From Bacillus sanguinis (GTDB lineage Bacteria; Bacillota; Bacilli; Bacillales; Bacillaceae_G), in assembly GCF_018332475.1 (NCBI RefSeq), contig NZ_BOQB01000047.1, forward strand, positions 1 through 39,678: a stretch of DNA of 39,678 nucleotides, in the 5' to 3' direction. Of the stretch, positions 1-8,223 are shown piece after piece (the stretch's first letter is position 1; each line of letters opens with the position of its first letter). The notes beneath the pieces are model-generated. The model searched no databases and was not told where the DNA came from. It saw only the letters and a program-made list of their open reading frames with translations. Made by a program: the position numbers and the translations under genes.

Positions 1-556
1 TCCCTAGACCTATTTTATTGAGTACTAACTTTGTTGCCATTTCTTCCAATTCGCAAAGTACAGATACAAAATATCTTCCTGCTCTTTGATATACTGTTCC
101 ACTCTTTATAGTTGCATTTTTAGGGATATACCCATATTCTTTTAACCTTGTCCAACCAATTGTGGGGATTTTTACTCTATGTCTTTCTACTGTCCAATCT
201 GTTTTGTTGTTTTTCGGAAAGTAGCACTTCACATCTTGCTTCCTCTTTTTTTTATATCGTGGAAACTGAGATAAACCTTTAAAAAATCGCTTAAAAGCTT
301 TATCTCCATTCATAATCGCTTGTTTTACCGCTTTGCTCGACACTTCTTTAATCCACTGGTCACACTCTTTTGTATGAATGTTGTTTAGCCATTTAGAAAA
401 GTCATAGCCACTAAGAAATCTCCCCTCCGACTCATATGCCTCTTTATTTTTAGAGATATACAGGTTATATACATATCGACACACCCCAATAGTTTGACGG
501 ATTTTACTAACTTGTTCAGTTGTCGGTTTGATTTCTATTAAATATGCTCTTTTCAT
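1..556 (-). CDS. tnpB: IS607-family accessory nuclease TnpB, 5' part (runs off window)
   Basis: This is the N-terminal 185 codons of a TnpB/OrfB-type protein, the RNA-guided nuclease relative carried by IS605/IS607 elements. The frame is open from ATG at 556 to the window edge with no stop. It begins MKRAYLIEIKPTTEQ and continues with features typical of the family's N-terminal region: a GVCRYVYNLY segment near residues 24-33, a basic RFFKGLSQFPRYKKKRK stretch near 94-110, and a GRYFVSVLCELEE strand near 161-173. The catalytic RuvC and zinc-finger parts would lie beyond the window, so intactness cannot be judged. Its ATG overlaps the tnpA stop by 4 nt (ATGA), as is usual in IS607-type elements. 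Confidence 0.85.
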   Translation of the reverse strand, partial: MKRAYLIEIKPTTEQVSKIRQTIGVCRYVYNLYISKNKEAYESEGRFLSGYDFSKWLNNIHTKECDQWIKEVSSKAVKQAIMNGDKAFKRFFKGLSQFPRYKKKRKQDVKCYFPKNNKTDWTVERHRVKIPTIGWTRLKEYGYIPKNATIKSGTVYQRAGRYFVSVLCELEEMATKLVLNKIGLG

Positions 557-1011
557 AGGTCTTCATCTTCCGAGATTTTCTTTTTGTATTTTCTCAACCC
601 ATATATGCTACAGCTAAATACATGAATGATAGATATTAAACCCTGAACAAGTTCTTCTTGAGGAGATAATTTTTCATTGTTAACAATCATAATTTCCACT
701 CCCATTTTACGAAGAAACTCTTCAAACCAATCATATCCAAAACGTACAAATCTATCTTTGTGTGCAATGATGATCGTCGAAATATTTCTTTCCATACAAC
801 TGTCAATCAGCTTATTCCACTGTTTTCTTTTGTAGTTTAATCCGCTACCAATATCTTTGATAACTTCATCTACAATCATTCCTCGTGCATTTGCAAATGT
901 TTTTAAAAACTCAACCTGATTTTCTAAATCATCTTTCTGACCTGAATTTGATACTCTTGTGTAAATAACTACTTTGCCTACTTTTGTCTATGTTTTTGTT
1001 TACTGTTTCAT
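553..1011 (-). pseudogene. tnpA: IS607-family serine recombinase TnpA, degenerate, lacking its HTH domain
   Basis: The readable part matches the catalytic domain of IS607-type serine recombinases. It has VVIYTRVSNSGQKDD with the nucleophile serine, then IIIAHKDRFVRFGYDWFEEF, ELSPQEELVQ and a C-terminal GLRKYKKK. The family normally starts with a MerR-like helix-turn-helix of about 50 residues; here it is missing. A well-placed AAGGAGA and ATG at 1011 lie in frame but run M-K-Q-stop-T-K-T-stop before the catalytic part. The only later ATG (879) falls after the catalytic serine. A functional recombinase is therefore unlikely from this copy. It is translationally coupled to tnpB. Confidence 0.8.
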
Positions 1012-1031
1012 TCTCCTTTATTCGGAAATCA

Positions 1032-1079
1032 AATATAACACCTTTTGGTTATACTTTGATAATATAACACCTTTTAGTT
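1032..1079. repeat. Two 19-bp direct repeats at the edge of the IS607 element
   Basis: The 19-bp sequence AATATAACACCTTTTGGTT at 1032-1050 recurs at 1061-1079 with one change (G to A), a 29-bp period. It sits just upstream of tnpA, where the element's end and recombinase binding sites would be expected. That role is inferred from position only. Confidence 0.55.
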
Positions 1080-1247
1080 TCATGTCAACGCTCATTCTTT
1101 TTTACTGTTGAGAAATTCTCAACATTTTTTCAACAGGACAAACACCCTCTCAGCATTCCTTCATAATATACTCACAAAGGCAACAAAAAATAAAAACTTC
1201 TCTCAACATGAAACTCCATCATTCATCTTGAAAGAAGAGCCTTACGT

Positions 1248-1301
1248 ATATCATGCGTGTTCCGTCTCTCCTCCTTCCCTCAGAGACACTACGCGTGATA
1301 T
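1248..1301. other. Two-part stem-loop upstream of the 1429 gene
   Basis: ATATCATGCGT (1248-1258) pairs with ACGCGTGATAT (1291-1301): 11 pairs with one G-T wobble. Inside, GTCTCT (1264-1269) pairs perfectly with AGAGAC (1282-1287) around a pyrimidine loop CCTCCTTCCCTC. No T tract follows, so it is not an ordinary terminator. A cis-acting RNA role for the downstream gene is a guess from position. Confidence 0.4.
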
Positions 1302-1428
1302 GAAAATCAGAAGGAATATGCCCACCATTTGAGTAGGTAGTTATTTCTCTCCTCCTCAACATTTCCTTAGGAGCGAAATGACTACCGCCTCACTTTTTTC
1401 AAACAAAAACAAAAAGGAGATGAAGGCT

Positions 1429-1656
1429 ATGTTCTATTGCATTAACTGCTCTGACATTCACCATGAAAAACATCCGAATGATAAAGTATTCAAAAACGGT
1501 TTTTATATTGATCCATTTTTAGGGGATCGTTATCACCTTGGTATGTGTACAGATGCCCAAAATCATGAGACAGGGGAGCCTCTTTTAACAACGAAGAAAT
1601 TAGGCACATCCCAATCTATTATGAACGTATTACCGACATATGTTGTCCCAACATAA
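1429..1656 (+). CDS. Small conserved-looking protein, possibly DUF3973 type
   Basis: A 75-residue protein starting MFYCINCSDIHHEKHPND. I chose ATG 1429 because AAAAAGGAG lies 9 nt upstream. An in-frame ATG at 1378 also has AGGAG, but only 4 nt away, and would add 17 residues without obvious domain content. The N-terminal CxxC followed by H-rich residues (CINCSDIHHEKH) suggests a small metal-binding motif. The FxNGFYIDPFLGDRYHLGMC centre resembles what I recall of the DUF3973 family of Bacillus; that assignment is from memory and untested. Function unknown. A terminator follows immediately and is shared with the convergent cse60 gene. Confidence 0.55.
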   Translation: MFYCINCSDIHHEKHPNDKVFKNGFYIDPFLGDRYHLGMCTDAQNHETGEPLLTTKKLGTSQSIMNVLPTYVVPT

Positions 1657-1667
1657 AACATAAAAAA

Positions 1668-1692
1668 GAGCTGGGTCATCCAGCTCCTTTTT
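1668..1692. terminator. Bidirectional terminator between the 1429 gene and cse60
   Basis: GAGCTGG (1668-1674) and CCAGCTC (1680-1686) form a 7-bp stem, with A-rich sequence on the left and CTTTTTAT on the right. It sits between two convergent genes. Confidence 0.75.
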
Positions 1693-1873
1693 ATGCTTTA
1701 TAAACGATCATTGCTGAAAAACAATAAATTTGGTTTTCGTCATCGTTAATGGAAACACCGACTTGATACTTAATATCTACAAAGTTACTATCATCAATCT
1801 TTTTCAAAAAAACATTTACAGCGTCTTCTAAGTCTTTCTCGTGACTTTCATCAAATACTTTCACACGAATCAT
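1691..1873 (-). CDS. cse60: Sporulation protein Cse60 family
   Basis: A 60-residue protein, MIRVKVFDESHEKDLEDAVN through YCFSAMIVYKA, matching the length and pattern of the Cse60 family. In B. subtilis this is a 60-residue product made under mother-cell sigma E control; its biochemical role is not known. No signal peptide or membrane segment is visible. Its ATG lies 1 nt after the stop of the upstream gene (TAACATG), so the two are almost certainly co-translated, with GGATGG inside the upstream gene acting as binding site. Confidence 0.75.
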   Translation of the reverse strand: MIRVKVFDESHEKDLEDAVNVFLKKIDDSNFVDIKYQVGVSINDDENQIYCFSAMIVYKA

Positions 1874-1874
1874 G

Positions 1875-2111
1875 TTAACACCATCCTAGATCGCAGCCCT
1901 CCGCCGCTTGATTATTGCCACGGTGCGTATCTATGATGCGATAAAATTTTCCGTCTTCATATATATATCCGTCTTCTAACACATATTGTTTACCTTCAGT
2001 ATAGACATAAAACTTACCTATCATAAATTTACTCGTATATAATTCCAAACAATCTGGTCTAAATTTAGCTACAACTTTATTTGTAATATCAATTTTTATT
2101 GTGCGCCCCAC
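1875..2111 (-). CDS. Hypothetical 78-residue protein, operon partner of cse60
   Basis: I do not recognise this family. The product starts at GTG 2111 behind AAAGGAGGGAGAGAAG. It is soluble-looking: a beta-rich N-terminal half (KIDITNKVVAKF, ELYTSKFMIGKFYVY), then a GKQYVLEDGYIYEDGKFYRIID stretch with paired hairpin-like GK/DG motifs, and a C-terminal tail with two cysteines (CDLGWC). It is the first gene of a two-gene unit with cse60, which suggests a sporulation context. Confidence 0.65.
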   Translation of the reverse strand: MGRTIKIDITNKVVAKFRPDCLELYTSKFMIGKFYVYTEGKQYVLEDGYIYEDGKFYRIIDTHRGNNQAAEGCDLGWC

Positions 2112-2282
2112 CTTCTCTCCCTCCTTTGCAAAGAACGGATTTAGGTATATTTTATTAGCGATTTTACATTTTATGCTTAAAAATAAGTGGATATGCCTTC
2201 CTTCTTCAACTGTACTATTTTTCTAAAAAAATCATAGATAAGTAAGAGCAAAAAAATATATAAAAAAAAGAGCTTTTACTTA

Positions 2283-2312
2283 TTGACTCAAATATAATTA
2301 TTATGGTATTAT
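2283..2312 (+). promoter_or_regulatory. Possible upstream sigma A promoter for the CarD-like gene
   Basis: TTGACT (2283-2288), an 18-nt spacer, then TATTAT (2307-2312). Weaker than the downstream candidate. Confidence 0.4.
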
Positions 2313-2319
2313 ATAAAAT

Positions 2320-2348
2320 TTGACATTTTTATTCACTTATGTTATCAT
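2320..2348 (+). promoter_or_regulatory. Sigma A-type promoter for the CarD-like gene
   Basis: TTGACA (2320-2325), a 17-nt spacer, then TATCAT (2343-2348), about 34 nt before the chosen start codon. This is a near-consensus vegetative promoter. Confidence 0.7.
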
Positions 2349-2381
2349 TAAAGATGGTTACCACATATGGAGGTGGATGAT

Positions 2382-2861
2382 TTGTTTCAAATTGGTGATA
2401 AAATCGTTTATCCAATGAACGGCGCAGGAGTCATCGAAGCCATTGAAGAGAAAGAAATATTAGGAACTATACGTCAATACTGTGTGATACGTATCATTAG
2501 TAAAGATATGCAAGTAATGCTTCCTATGGATCAATTACAAAAATCAGGTATTCGTTATATCGTAGATAAAGGTACGTTAGATGATATACTTCTTGAATTT
2601 CAAAACGGGGAATCAGACACATCACTTTCCTGGAAACAAAGATATACAATGAATATGGAAAAAATGAAAAACGGCAATCTACAAGATAGTGCAGAAGTTG
2701 TTCGTGATTTACTTCGCCGTAATAAAGAGAGAGCTTTAAATGCAAGCGAAAAACAAATGCTAGATAATGCACGAAAAATGATGATTAGCGAGGTTGCACT
2801 CGTACAAAATGTTTCTGAACATCAAGCGACAGAATATCTTCAAGATACAATTAATCATTAA
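2382..2861 (+). CDS. CarD-like/TRCF-interaction-domain transcription regulator (YdeB type)
   Basis: The product opens FQIGDKIVYPMNGAGVIEAI, the beta-barrel RNA polymerase interaction domain of CarD/CdnL proteins. A helical C-terminal half follows (roughly residues 80-159) with a basic VRDLLRRNKERAL helix and ending in MISEVALVQNVSEHQATEYL, as in CarD family DNA-contacting domains. Such proteins bind the RNAP beta lobe and tune promoter open complex stability. ATG 2367 has no ribosome binding site; TTG 2382 follows GGAGG at good spacing and removes five non-family residues, giving 159 residues. It has its own promoters and terminator. Confidence 0.8.
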   Translation: MFQIGDKIVYPMNGAGVIEAIEEKEILGTIRQYCVIRIISKDMQVMLPMDQLQKSGIRYIVDKGTLDDILLEFQNGESDTSLSWKQRYTMNMEKMKNGNLQDSAEVVRDLLRRNKERALNASEKQMLDNARKMMISEVALVQNVSEHQATEYLQDTINH

Positions 2862-2865
2862 ATTT

Positions 2866-2890
2866 AAAATAGCTAGCCGCTATTTTTTTT
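2866..2890 (+). terminator. Terminator of the CarD-like gene
   Basis: AAAATAGC and GCTATTTT flank loop TAGCC, followed by a long T run, starting 5 nt after the stop codon. Confidence 0.75.
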
Positions 2891-2900
2891 TGTAAAAAAA

Positions 2901-2934
2901 GGACGAAGAGCATGATCTCTTCGTCCTTTTTTTA
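2901..2934. terminator. Terminator of the glcU-gdh operon (bidirectional)
   Basis: GGACGAAGAG (2901-2910) and CTCTTCGTCC (2917-2926) form a perfect 10-bp stem with A7 to its left and T8 to its right. It lies directly after the gdh stop on the minus strand. Confidence 0.85.
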
Positions 2935-4591
<1,657 letters not shown>

Positions 4592-4627
4592 CGCTCATTA
4601 CCTTTCTTTACTAAATGTTATAAGTTA

Positions 4628-5047
4628 TCACTCTGAATCATTAGAGTGAGCTTTTATTTTTTCTCTTTCTCGTTCACAAACTTTTTCTGCAATAGCACCA
4701 GAAACATTCTTTTCTCGCTCCACCTTCTTTATCTTTACGTGATCTAAATGATCTTCCAAAGTAAGTGTAACTTTATCATTCGGCGGATTATGTGCACCTT
4801 GGAACGTAAGAAATTGTAGCGTAATTTCAAATCTAGGAACGAACTCACCATTCTTGCCGAGACGCTTTATATTTATAACGGAAGCACATTCATATTGATC
4901 TTCTGTCACTTGTCTAATAACCGAATAATATCTATTCGATAATGCACTCTCTAAGAGCTGTTCCCTTGATTCTTTCGCTAAAGAATCAATTGGAGTAGAG
5001 AAAAAAACCGCACATAGGATTGTAATAACTACACATATTTTTTTCAT
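4628..5047 (-). CDS. Secreted DUF3888-family protein
   Basis: A 139-residue protein with a clear signal peptide (MKKICVVITILCAVFFSTP, cleavage probably near SLA-KE). The mature part contains RFEITLQFLTFQGAHNPPND, which matches the FEGAHNPP signature I associate with DUF3888, a Bacillus secreted family of unknown function. The C-terminal tail is highly charged (EREREKIKAHSNDSE). AAGGAGGGTGTT precedes ATG 5047. As first gene of the apparent DUF3888-glcU-gdh unit it may be a forespore product, but nothing in the sequence proves that. A small hairpin (TCACTCT/AGAGTGA) overlaps its stop codon. Confidence 0.7.
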   Translation of the reverse strand: MKKICVVITILCAVFFSTPIDSLAKESREQLLESALSNRYYSVIRQVTEDQYECASVINIKRLGKNGEFVPRFEITLQFLTFQGAHNPPNDKVTLTLEDHLDHVKIKKVEREKNVSGAIAEKVCEREREKIKAHSNDSE

Positions 5048-5087
5048 AACACCCTCCTTGTTCTATACGTTAGTGTTCGCAAAACTG

Positions 5088-5126
5088 CCATAAAAAAACG
5101 ACTTCCCTATGTAGGAAAGCCGTTTT
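5088..5126 (-). terminator. Terminator of the moeA-mobB-moaE-moaD operon
   Basis: Read on the minus strand, AAAACGGCTTTCC pairs with GGGAAGTCGTTTT through two wobbles and runs into T7, 14 nt after the moaD stop. Confidence 0.75.
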
Positions 5127-5139
5127 CATAAATCCAATA

Positions 5140-5373
5140 TTAACCACCGCTCACTGGTGGGATTAGTGCAACAACATCACCAGATTGAATTGTGTCCTCT
5201 TCATTTGCATATTCTTCATTAATCGCAACCATAATTGGTGCTGAAACTGGTACATTATATTCTCTGGCAACAACATCTTTTAACTCTGCAACCGTAATAT
5301 TTTCTTTCTCTATTTGTAATTCACTTGTTCCCGCTTCCTCTTGCAAGTACGCAAATAACAATACTCGAATCAT
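5140..5373 (-). CDS. moaD: Molybdopterin synthase sulfur carrier subunit MoaD
   Basis: A 77-residue ubiquitin-fold protein ending in ALIPPVSGG. The terminal Gly-Gly is adenylated by MoeB and then thiocarboxylated, supplying sulfur to convert cPMP to molybdopterin. Length and the MIRVLLFAYLQEEAG opening are normal for MoaD. It starts 2 nt after the moaE stop and is the last gene of the operon, directly before a terminator. Confidence 0.92.
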   Translation of the reverse strand: MIRVLLFAYLQEEAGTSELQIEKENITVAELKDVVAREYNVPVSAPIMVAINEEYANEEDTIQSGDVVALIPPVSGG

Positions 5374-5375
5374 GC

Positions 5376-5840
5376 TTATAGCTCCTTCCCAGGCTCTCCT
5401 GCCGGATATGGCTTTTTTTCTAATTGATCACCAATCCATGAATCCCCATCTTCCCAAAACTCCTTTTTCCAAATCGGAACAATTTGTTTTATGCGTTCCA
5501 TAATATATTCATTCGCCTCATAAGCCGCTTTACGATGCGGCGTTGAAACCGCAACAACAACCGCGATATCAGAAATTTGCAGTGTACCGATGCGATGTGT
5601 AATTGCAACGTATGTACCTGGCCACTTCTCTTTCACTTCTGAACCAATTTTCTCTAGCATCTTTTCTGCCATCGTTTTATAAGCGACGTATTCTAAGTAT
5701 AATGTACGACGCCCTTTCGTAAACTCTCTAACCGTTCCAATAAATGTTGTAACAGCACCGCATTCGCGGCGAATAACCTTCTCAGCTACCTCTTCAATCG
5801 AGATTTCTGTATCAATTACTTCATAATACGTATTTATCAT
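5376..5840 (-). CDS. moaE: Molybdopterin synthase catalytic subunit MoaE
   Basis: A 154-residue protein that, with MoaD, makes the heterotetrameric molybdopterin synthase. Family features are visible: the CGAVTTFIGTVREFTKGR segment near residues 28-45, YLEYVAYKTMAEKML, the HRIGTLQISDIAVVVAVSTPHR active-site region near 102-123, and the lysine motif PIWKKEFWEDGDSWIG near 127-142. It overlaps mobB by 4 nt (ATGA-type), indicating coupled translation. Confidence 0.93.
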   Translation of the reverse strand: MINTYYEVIDTEISIEEVAEKVIRRECGAVTTFIGTVREFTKGRRTLYLEYVAYKTMAEKMLEKIGSEVKEKWPGTYVAITHRIGTLQISDIAVVVAVSTPHRKAAYEANEYIMERIKQIVPIWKKEFWEDGDSWIGDQLEKKPYPAGEPGKEL

Positions 5841-6358
5841 TTTATACTCCTAACCGTTTGTAAAAACCAGTCTATATACAACTCTTCTTCTGTTATATGA
5901 AATACTTTATATTCTTCTCGTAAGTTTGCGGGAGCATCATGCCACGTAATAACTGCTACTATATTTTCTACTTTATGTAAAAGTTCAACGTCCTCCGCAG
6001 AACGAAGTAACACTACTTTCGGATAGCTCTCTTTTTTATAACCCTCAATTAAAATTGTATCCACTTCAAAAAACTCATATAAGCGAATAATGTCTTGCAA
6101 GGACCATTCCTCTCTTAATGACGACAGTGAAAGTAATCCAGCGCCTTCTACACTACTAACGATAGCACCAGCCTTTCGGTGCCTTTCACTATCTTTTTGT
6201 GCTACTTCTGGAAAACCTCCGTGCCCGTGATGTTTAATTGTGGCAACTTTTACTTTTCGTTCAGCTAATGCACACACAAATTTCTCCACAAGTGTTGTTT
6301 TCCCGCTATTTTGATACCCTACTATTTGTAAGATTGAAGGGGCTTTGCCCATGGCCAA
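5837..6358 (-). CDS. mobB: Molybdopterin-guanine dinucleotide biosynthesis adaptor MobB
   Basis: A GTP-binding adaptor of the Mo-cofactor pathway. It has a P-loop GYQNSGKTT (residues 12-20 counting from ATG 6352), a histidine-rich IKHHGHGG and the DTILIEGYKKESYPK segment. Two starts are possible inside the end of moeA: TTG 6358, with GAGGG 6 nt upstream, or ATG 6352, 12 nt away; spacing slightly favours TTG. The gene overlaps moeA by about 30 nt and moaE by 4 nt. No mobA is in the window. Confidence 0.9.
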   Translation of the reverse strand: MAMGKAPSILQIVGYQNSGKTTLVEKFVCALAERKVKVATIKHHGHGGFPEVAQKDSERHRKAGAIVSSVEGAGLLSLSSLREEWSLQDIIRLYEFFEVDTILIEGYKKESYPKVVLLRSAEDVELLHKVENIVAVITWHDAPANLREEYKVFHITEEELYIDWFLQTVRSIK

Positions 6359-7611
6359 TCACATCCCTCAGCGTGCTCTAACAATAATACAGATACTTTC
6401 ATTCCTGCCTCAAACCCTCTCGTTCCTCCAGGCAATACAATAAAAGCATTCGCATCTGCAAGTGAAGATACCGCACTCGATTTATCTAAACCGACCGGCA
6501 TCGCTTGTAATGCCCCGTCCACGATTGTAACGTTTGCTCTTACAAAACGAGTAAACGGATTTGGCTTCGGAAAATCTTTTTGTAAAATAGCATCTGCTCT
6601 ATATACGTGAGGTTCCTTCGCATACAAATATGTTTTTATAATTGGATGCACAAATAATTCAAAGCCTACATAACAAGCTGAAGGATTTCCTGATAAACCG
6701 AAAAGTAACTTTCCATCAACTTCAGCTACTGTCGTTACACTTCCTGGCCTCATCGCTATTTTATTAAAGAGTACATGCGCTTGTAATCTTTCATAAATAG
6801 CCGGCAAGTAATCATAATCTCCTACCGACACACCGCCTGTCGTAATTAAAATGTCAACTTCATCCATCGCTGATTGAACAGCTGTAAAACAGGCATCTAA
6901 CTCGTCGGCAAGTTGGCCATAATACCGAACTTTCCCACCGGCTTTCACAATTTGAGCGGCAATCATATAAGAGTTACTATTTCTAATTTTCCCCGGCTCT
7001 AACGACTCATGTACTTCTAATAATTCACTTCCTGTCGTCACAATACCAATAACAGGCTGTTTTACAACCTTCACAGTACTATATCCAAACGTCGCTAATA
7101 AGGCAGCAACACCTGGATTGATTACAGTACCTTTCTTAACGAGAACTTGATTTTGTTTTATATCTTCTCCTTTAAATGACACATTGTCACCACTACTAAA
7201 AGGACGCTTTAACTTCATATATGTTTTTCCGTTCTGCTCAAAACCTTCCGTCAGTTCTAGCATTACGACAGCATTACAATCCACTGGAATAGCTGCCCCT
7301 GTCATAATACGAACCGCTTTAAAAGACCCTACTTCATCTAAAAAAACAGATCCCGCCCCGATTTCTCCTATTACTTCAAATGCAACTGAATTCTCTTGAT
7401 TTGCTTCTTTCGTATCTTCTGCTCGAATCGCGAAACCATCGTAAGGAGAACGATCAAAGTGAGGAACGTCATGATCAGAGACAACATCCTCCCCAAGAAT
7501 TCTCCCGTAACTTTCCGTAATAGAAACCTCTTCTACTTCACCATTCTTGGCATATTCCATTACCCTCTCTACAGCCTCGGCAACTTGAACCGGAATTCGT
7601 TTTTCTACCAT
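6322..7611 (-). CDS. moeA: Molybdopterin molybdenumtransferase MoeA
   Basis: A 429-residue enzyme that inserts molybdate into adenylated molybdopterin. Typical motifs include DHDVPHFDRSPYDGFAIR near residues 39-56, RIMTGAAIPVDCNAVVMLE near 101-119, VTTGSELLE, the core TTGGVSVGDYDYLP and the binding loop LFGLSGNPSACYVGFE, with the small C-terminal domain ending near WPWAKPLQSYK. It is the first gene of moeA-mobB-moaE-moaD and is divergent from moaC across an 83-bp gap, which must hold both promoters. Confidence 0.94.
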   Translation of the reverse strand: MVEKRIPVQVAEAVERVMEYAKNGEVEEVSITESYGRILGEDVVSDHDVPHFDRSPYDGFAIRAEDTKEANQENSVAFEVIGEIGAGSVFLDEVGSFKAVRIMTGAAIPVDCNAVVMLELTEGFEQNGKTYMKLKRPFSSGDNVSFKGEDIKQNQVLVKKGTVINPGVAALLATFGYSTVKVVKQPVIGIVTTGSELLEVHESLEPGKIRNSNSYMIAAQIVKAGGKVRYYGQLADELDACFTAVQSAMDEVDILITTGGVSVGDYDYLPAIYERLQAHVLFNKIAMRPGSVTTVAEVDGKLLFGLSGNPSACYVGFELFVHPIIKTYLYAKEPHVYRADAILQKDFPKPNPFTRFVRANVTIVDGALQAMPVGLDKSSAVSSLADANAFIVLPGGTRGFEAGMKVSVLLLEHAEGCDWPWAKPLQSYK

Positions 7612-7694
7612 CGTTTCTCACCTCATATTTGCAATTTTTTTTATCTCGATTAAACTTTATATATTAAATAGAAATTACTTCAAGGAGGAATTCC

Positions 7695-8180
7695 ATGTCT
7701 TCATTCACACACTTTAATGACCAAGGACGCGCGAAGATGGTTGATATAAGCGACAAAAAAGCAACCGTTCGAACAGCAATTGCATGCTCTAGCATTGTCG
7801 TTACAAAAGAAATTTACGATAAAATCTCTCACAATGAAATCGGGAAAGGTGACGTATTAGCAGTTGCACAAATCGCAGGTATTATGGCTGCGAAACGCAC
7901 TTCTGATATTATCCCAATGTGCCATCCTTTATTATTAAAAGGTGTTGACGTTTCTTTCGATTGGAAACAATCCGATGAACAATATCGATTACTTATTGAA
8001 GTAAAAGTTAAAACAGAAGGTAGCACCGGTGTTGAAATGGAAGCTTTAACAGCTGCTTCCGCTACCGCTCTTACTGTGTATGATATGTGTAAAGCTGTTG
8101 ATAAAGGTATGATCATTGGCGAAACATACTTACTTGAAAAAACAGGTGGAAAAAGTGGAGATTATACGAGAAAGTCTTAA
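7695..8180 (+). CDS. moaC: Cyclic pyranopterin monophosphate synthase MoaC
   Basis: A 161-residue enzyme that, after MoaA, converts 3',8-cyclo-GTP to cPMP. It opens [21 protein letters not shown] and contains [12 protein letters not shown] and [35 protein letters not shown] (read as separate short motifs [10 protein letters not shown] and YDMCKA), the family's active-site segments. AAGGAGG lies 7 nt before ATG. It is the only Mo-cofactor gene on the plus strand here, lying between the two minus-strand operons. A strong hairpin follows. Confidence 0.94.
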   Translation: MSSFTHFNDQGRAKMVDISDKKATVRTAIACSSIVVTKEIYDKISHNEIGKGDVLAVAQIAGIMAAKRTSDIIPMCHPLLLKGVDVSFDWKQSDEQYRLLIEVKVKTEGSTGVEMEALTAASATALTVYDMCKAVDKGMIIGETYLLEKTGGKSGDYTRKS

Positions 8181-8190
8181 TCTTCTCCCT

Positions 8191-8223
8191 GTTGAACCTA
8201 AAGGGTTTCCCTTTAGGTTCAAC
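8191..8223. other. Perfect 15-bp inverted repeat between convergent moaC and moeB
   Basis: GTTGAACCTAAAGGG (8191-8205) and its exact complement (8209-8223) enclose TTT. The right arm contains the moeB stop codon. Neither side has a T tract, so it is not a standard intrinsic terminator, although position suggests it separates the two convergent transcripts. Confidence 0.75.

Larger units (their letters stand above)
1012..1377. other. Non-coding stretch between the IS607 remnant and the 1429 gene
   Basis: No credible gene is seen here. It holds the 19-bp repeats, a hairpin with 8-bp arms (1106-1124, TGTTGAGA and TCTCAACA) followed by six T residues that looks like a plus-strand terminator, and a longer hairpin at 1248-1301 described separately. 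The only sizeable open frame (1108-1332) has no ribosome binding site and no recognisable content. Confidence 0.5.

Noticed and set aside
1253-1328. Minus-strand 25-codon hydrophobic peptide frame beginning MVGIFLLIFISRVV
   Set aside because: The nearest GAGGAGG is about 17 nt from the ATG and there is no antisense RNA signal; toxin-like appearance is probably chance.
1108-1332. Open frame of 74 codons on the plus strand
   Set aside because: No ribosome binding site, starts inside a hairpin, no recognisable protein content.
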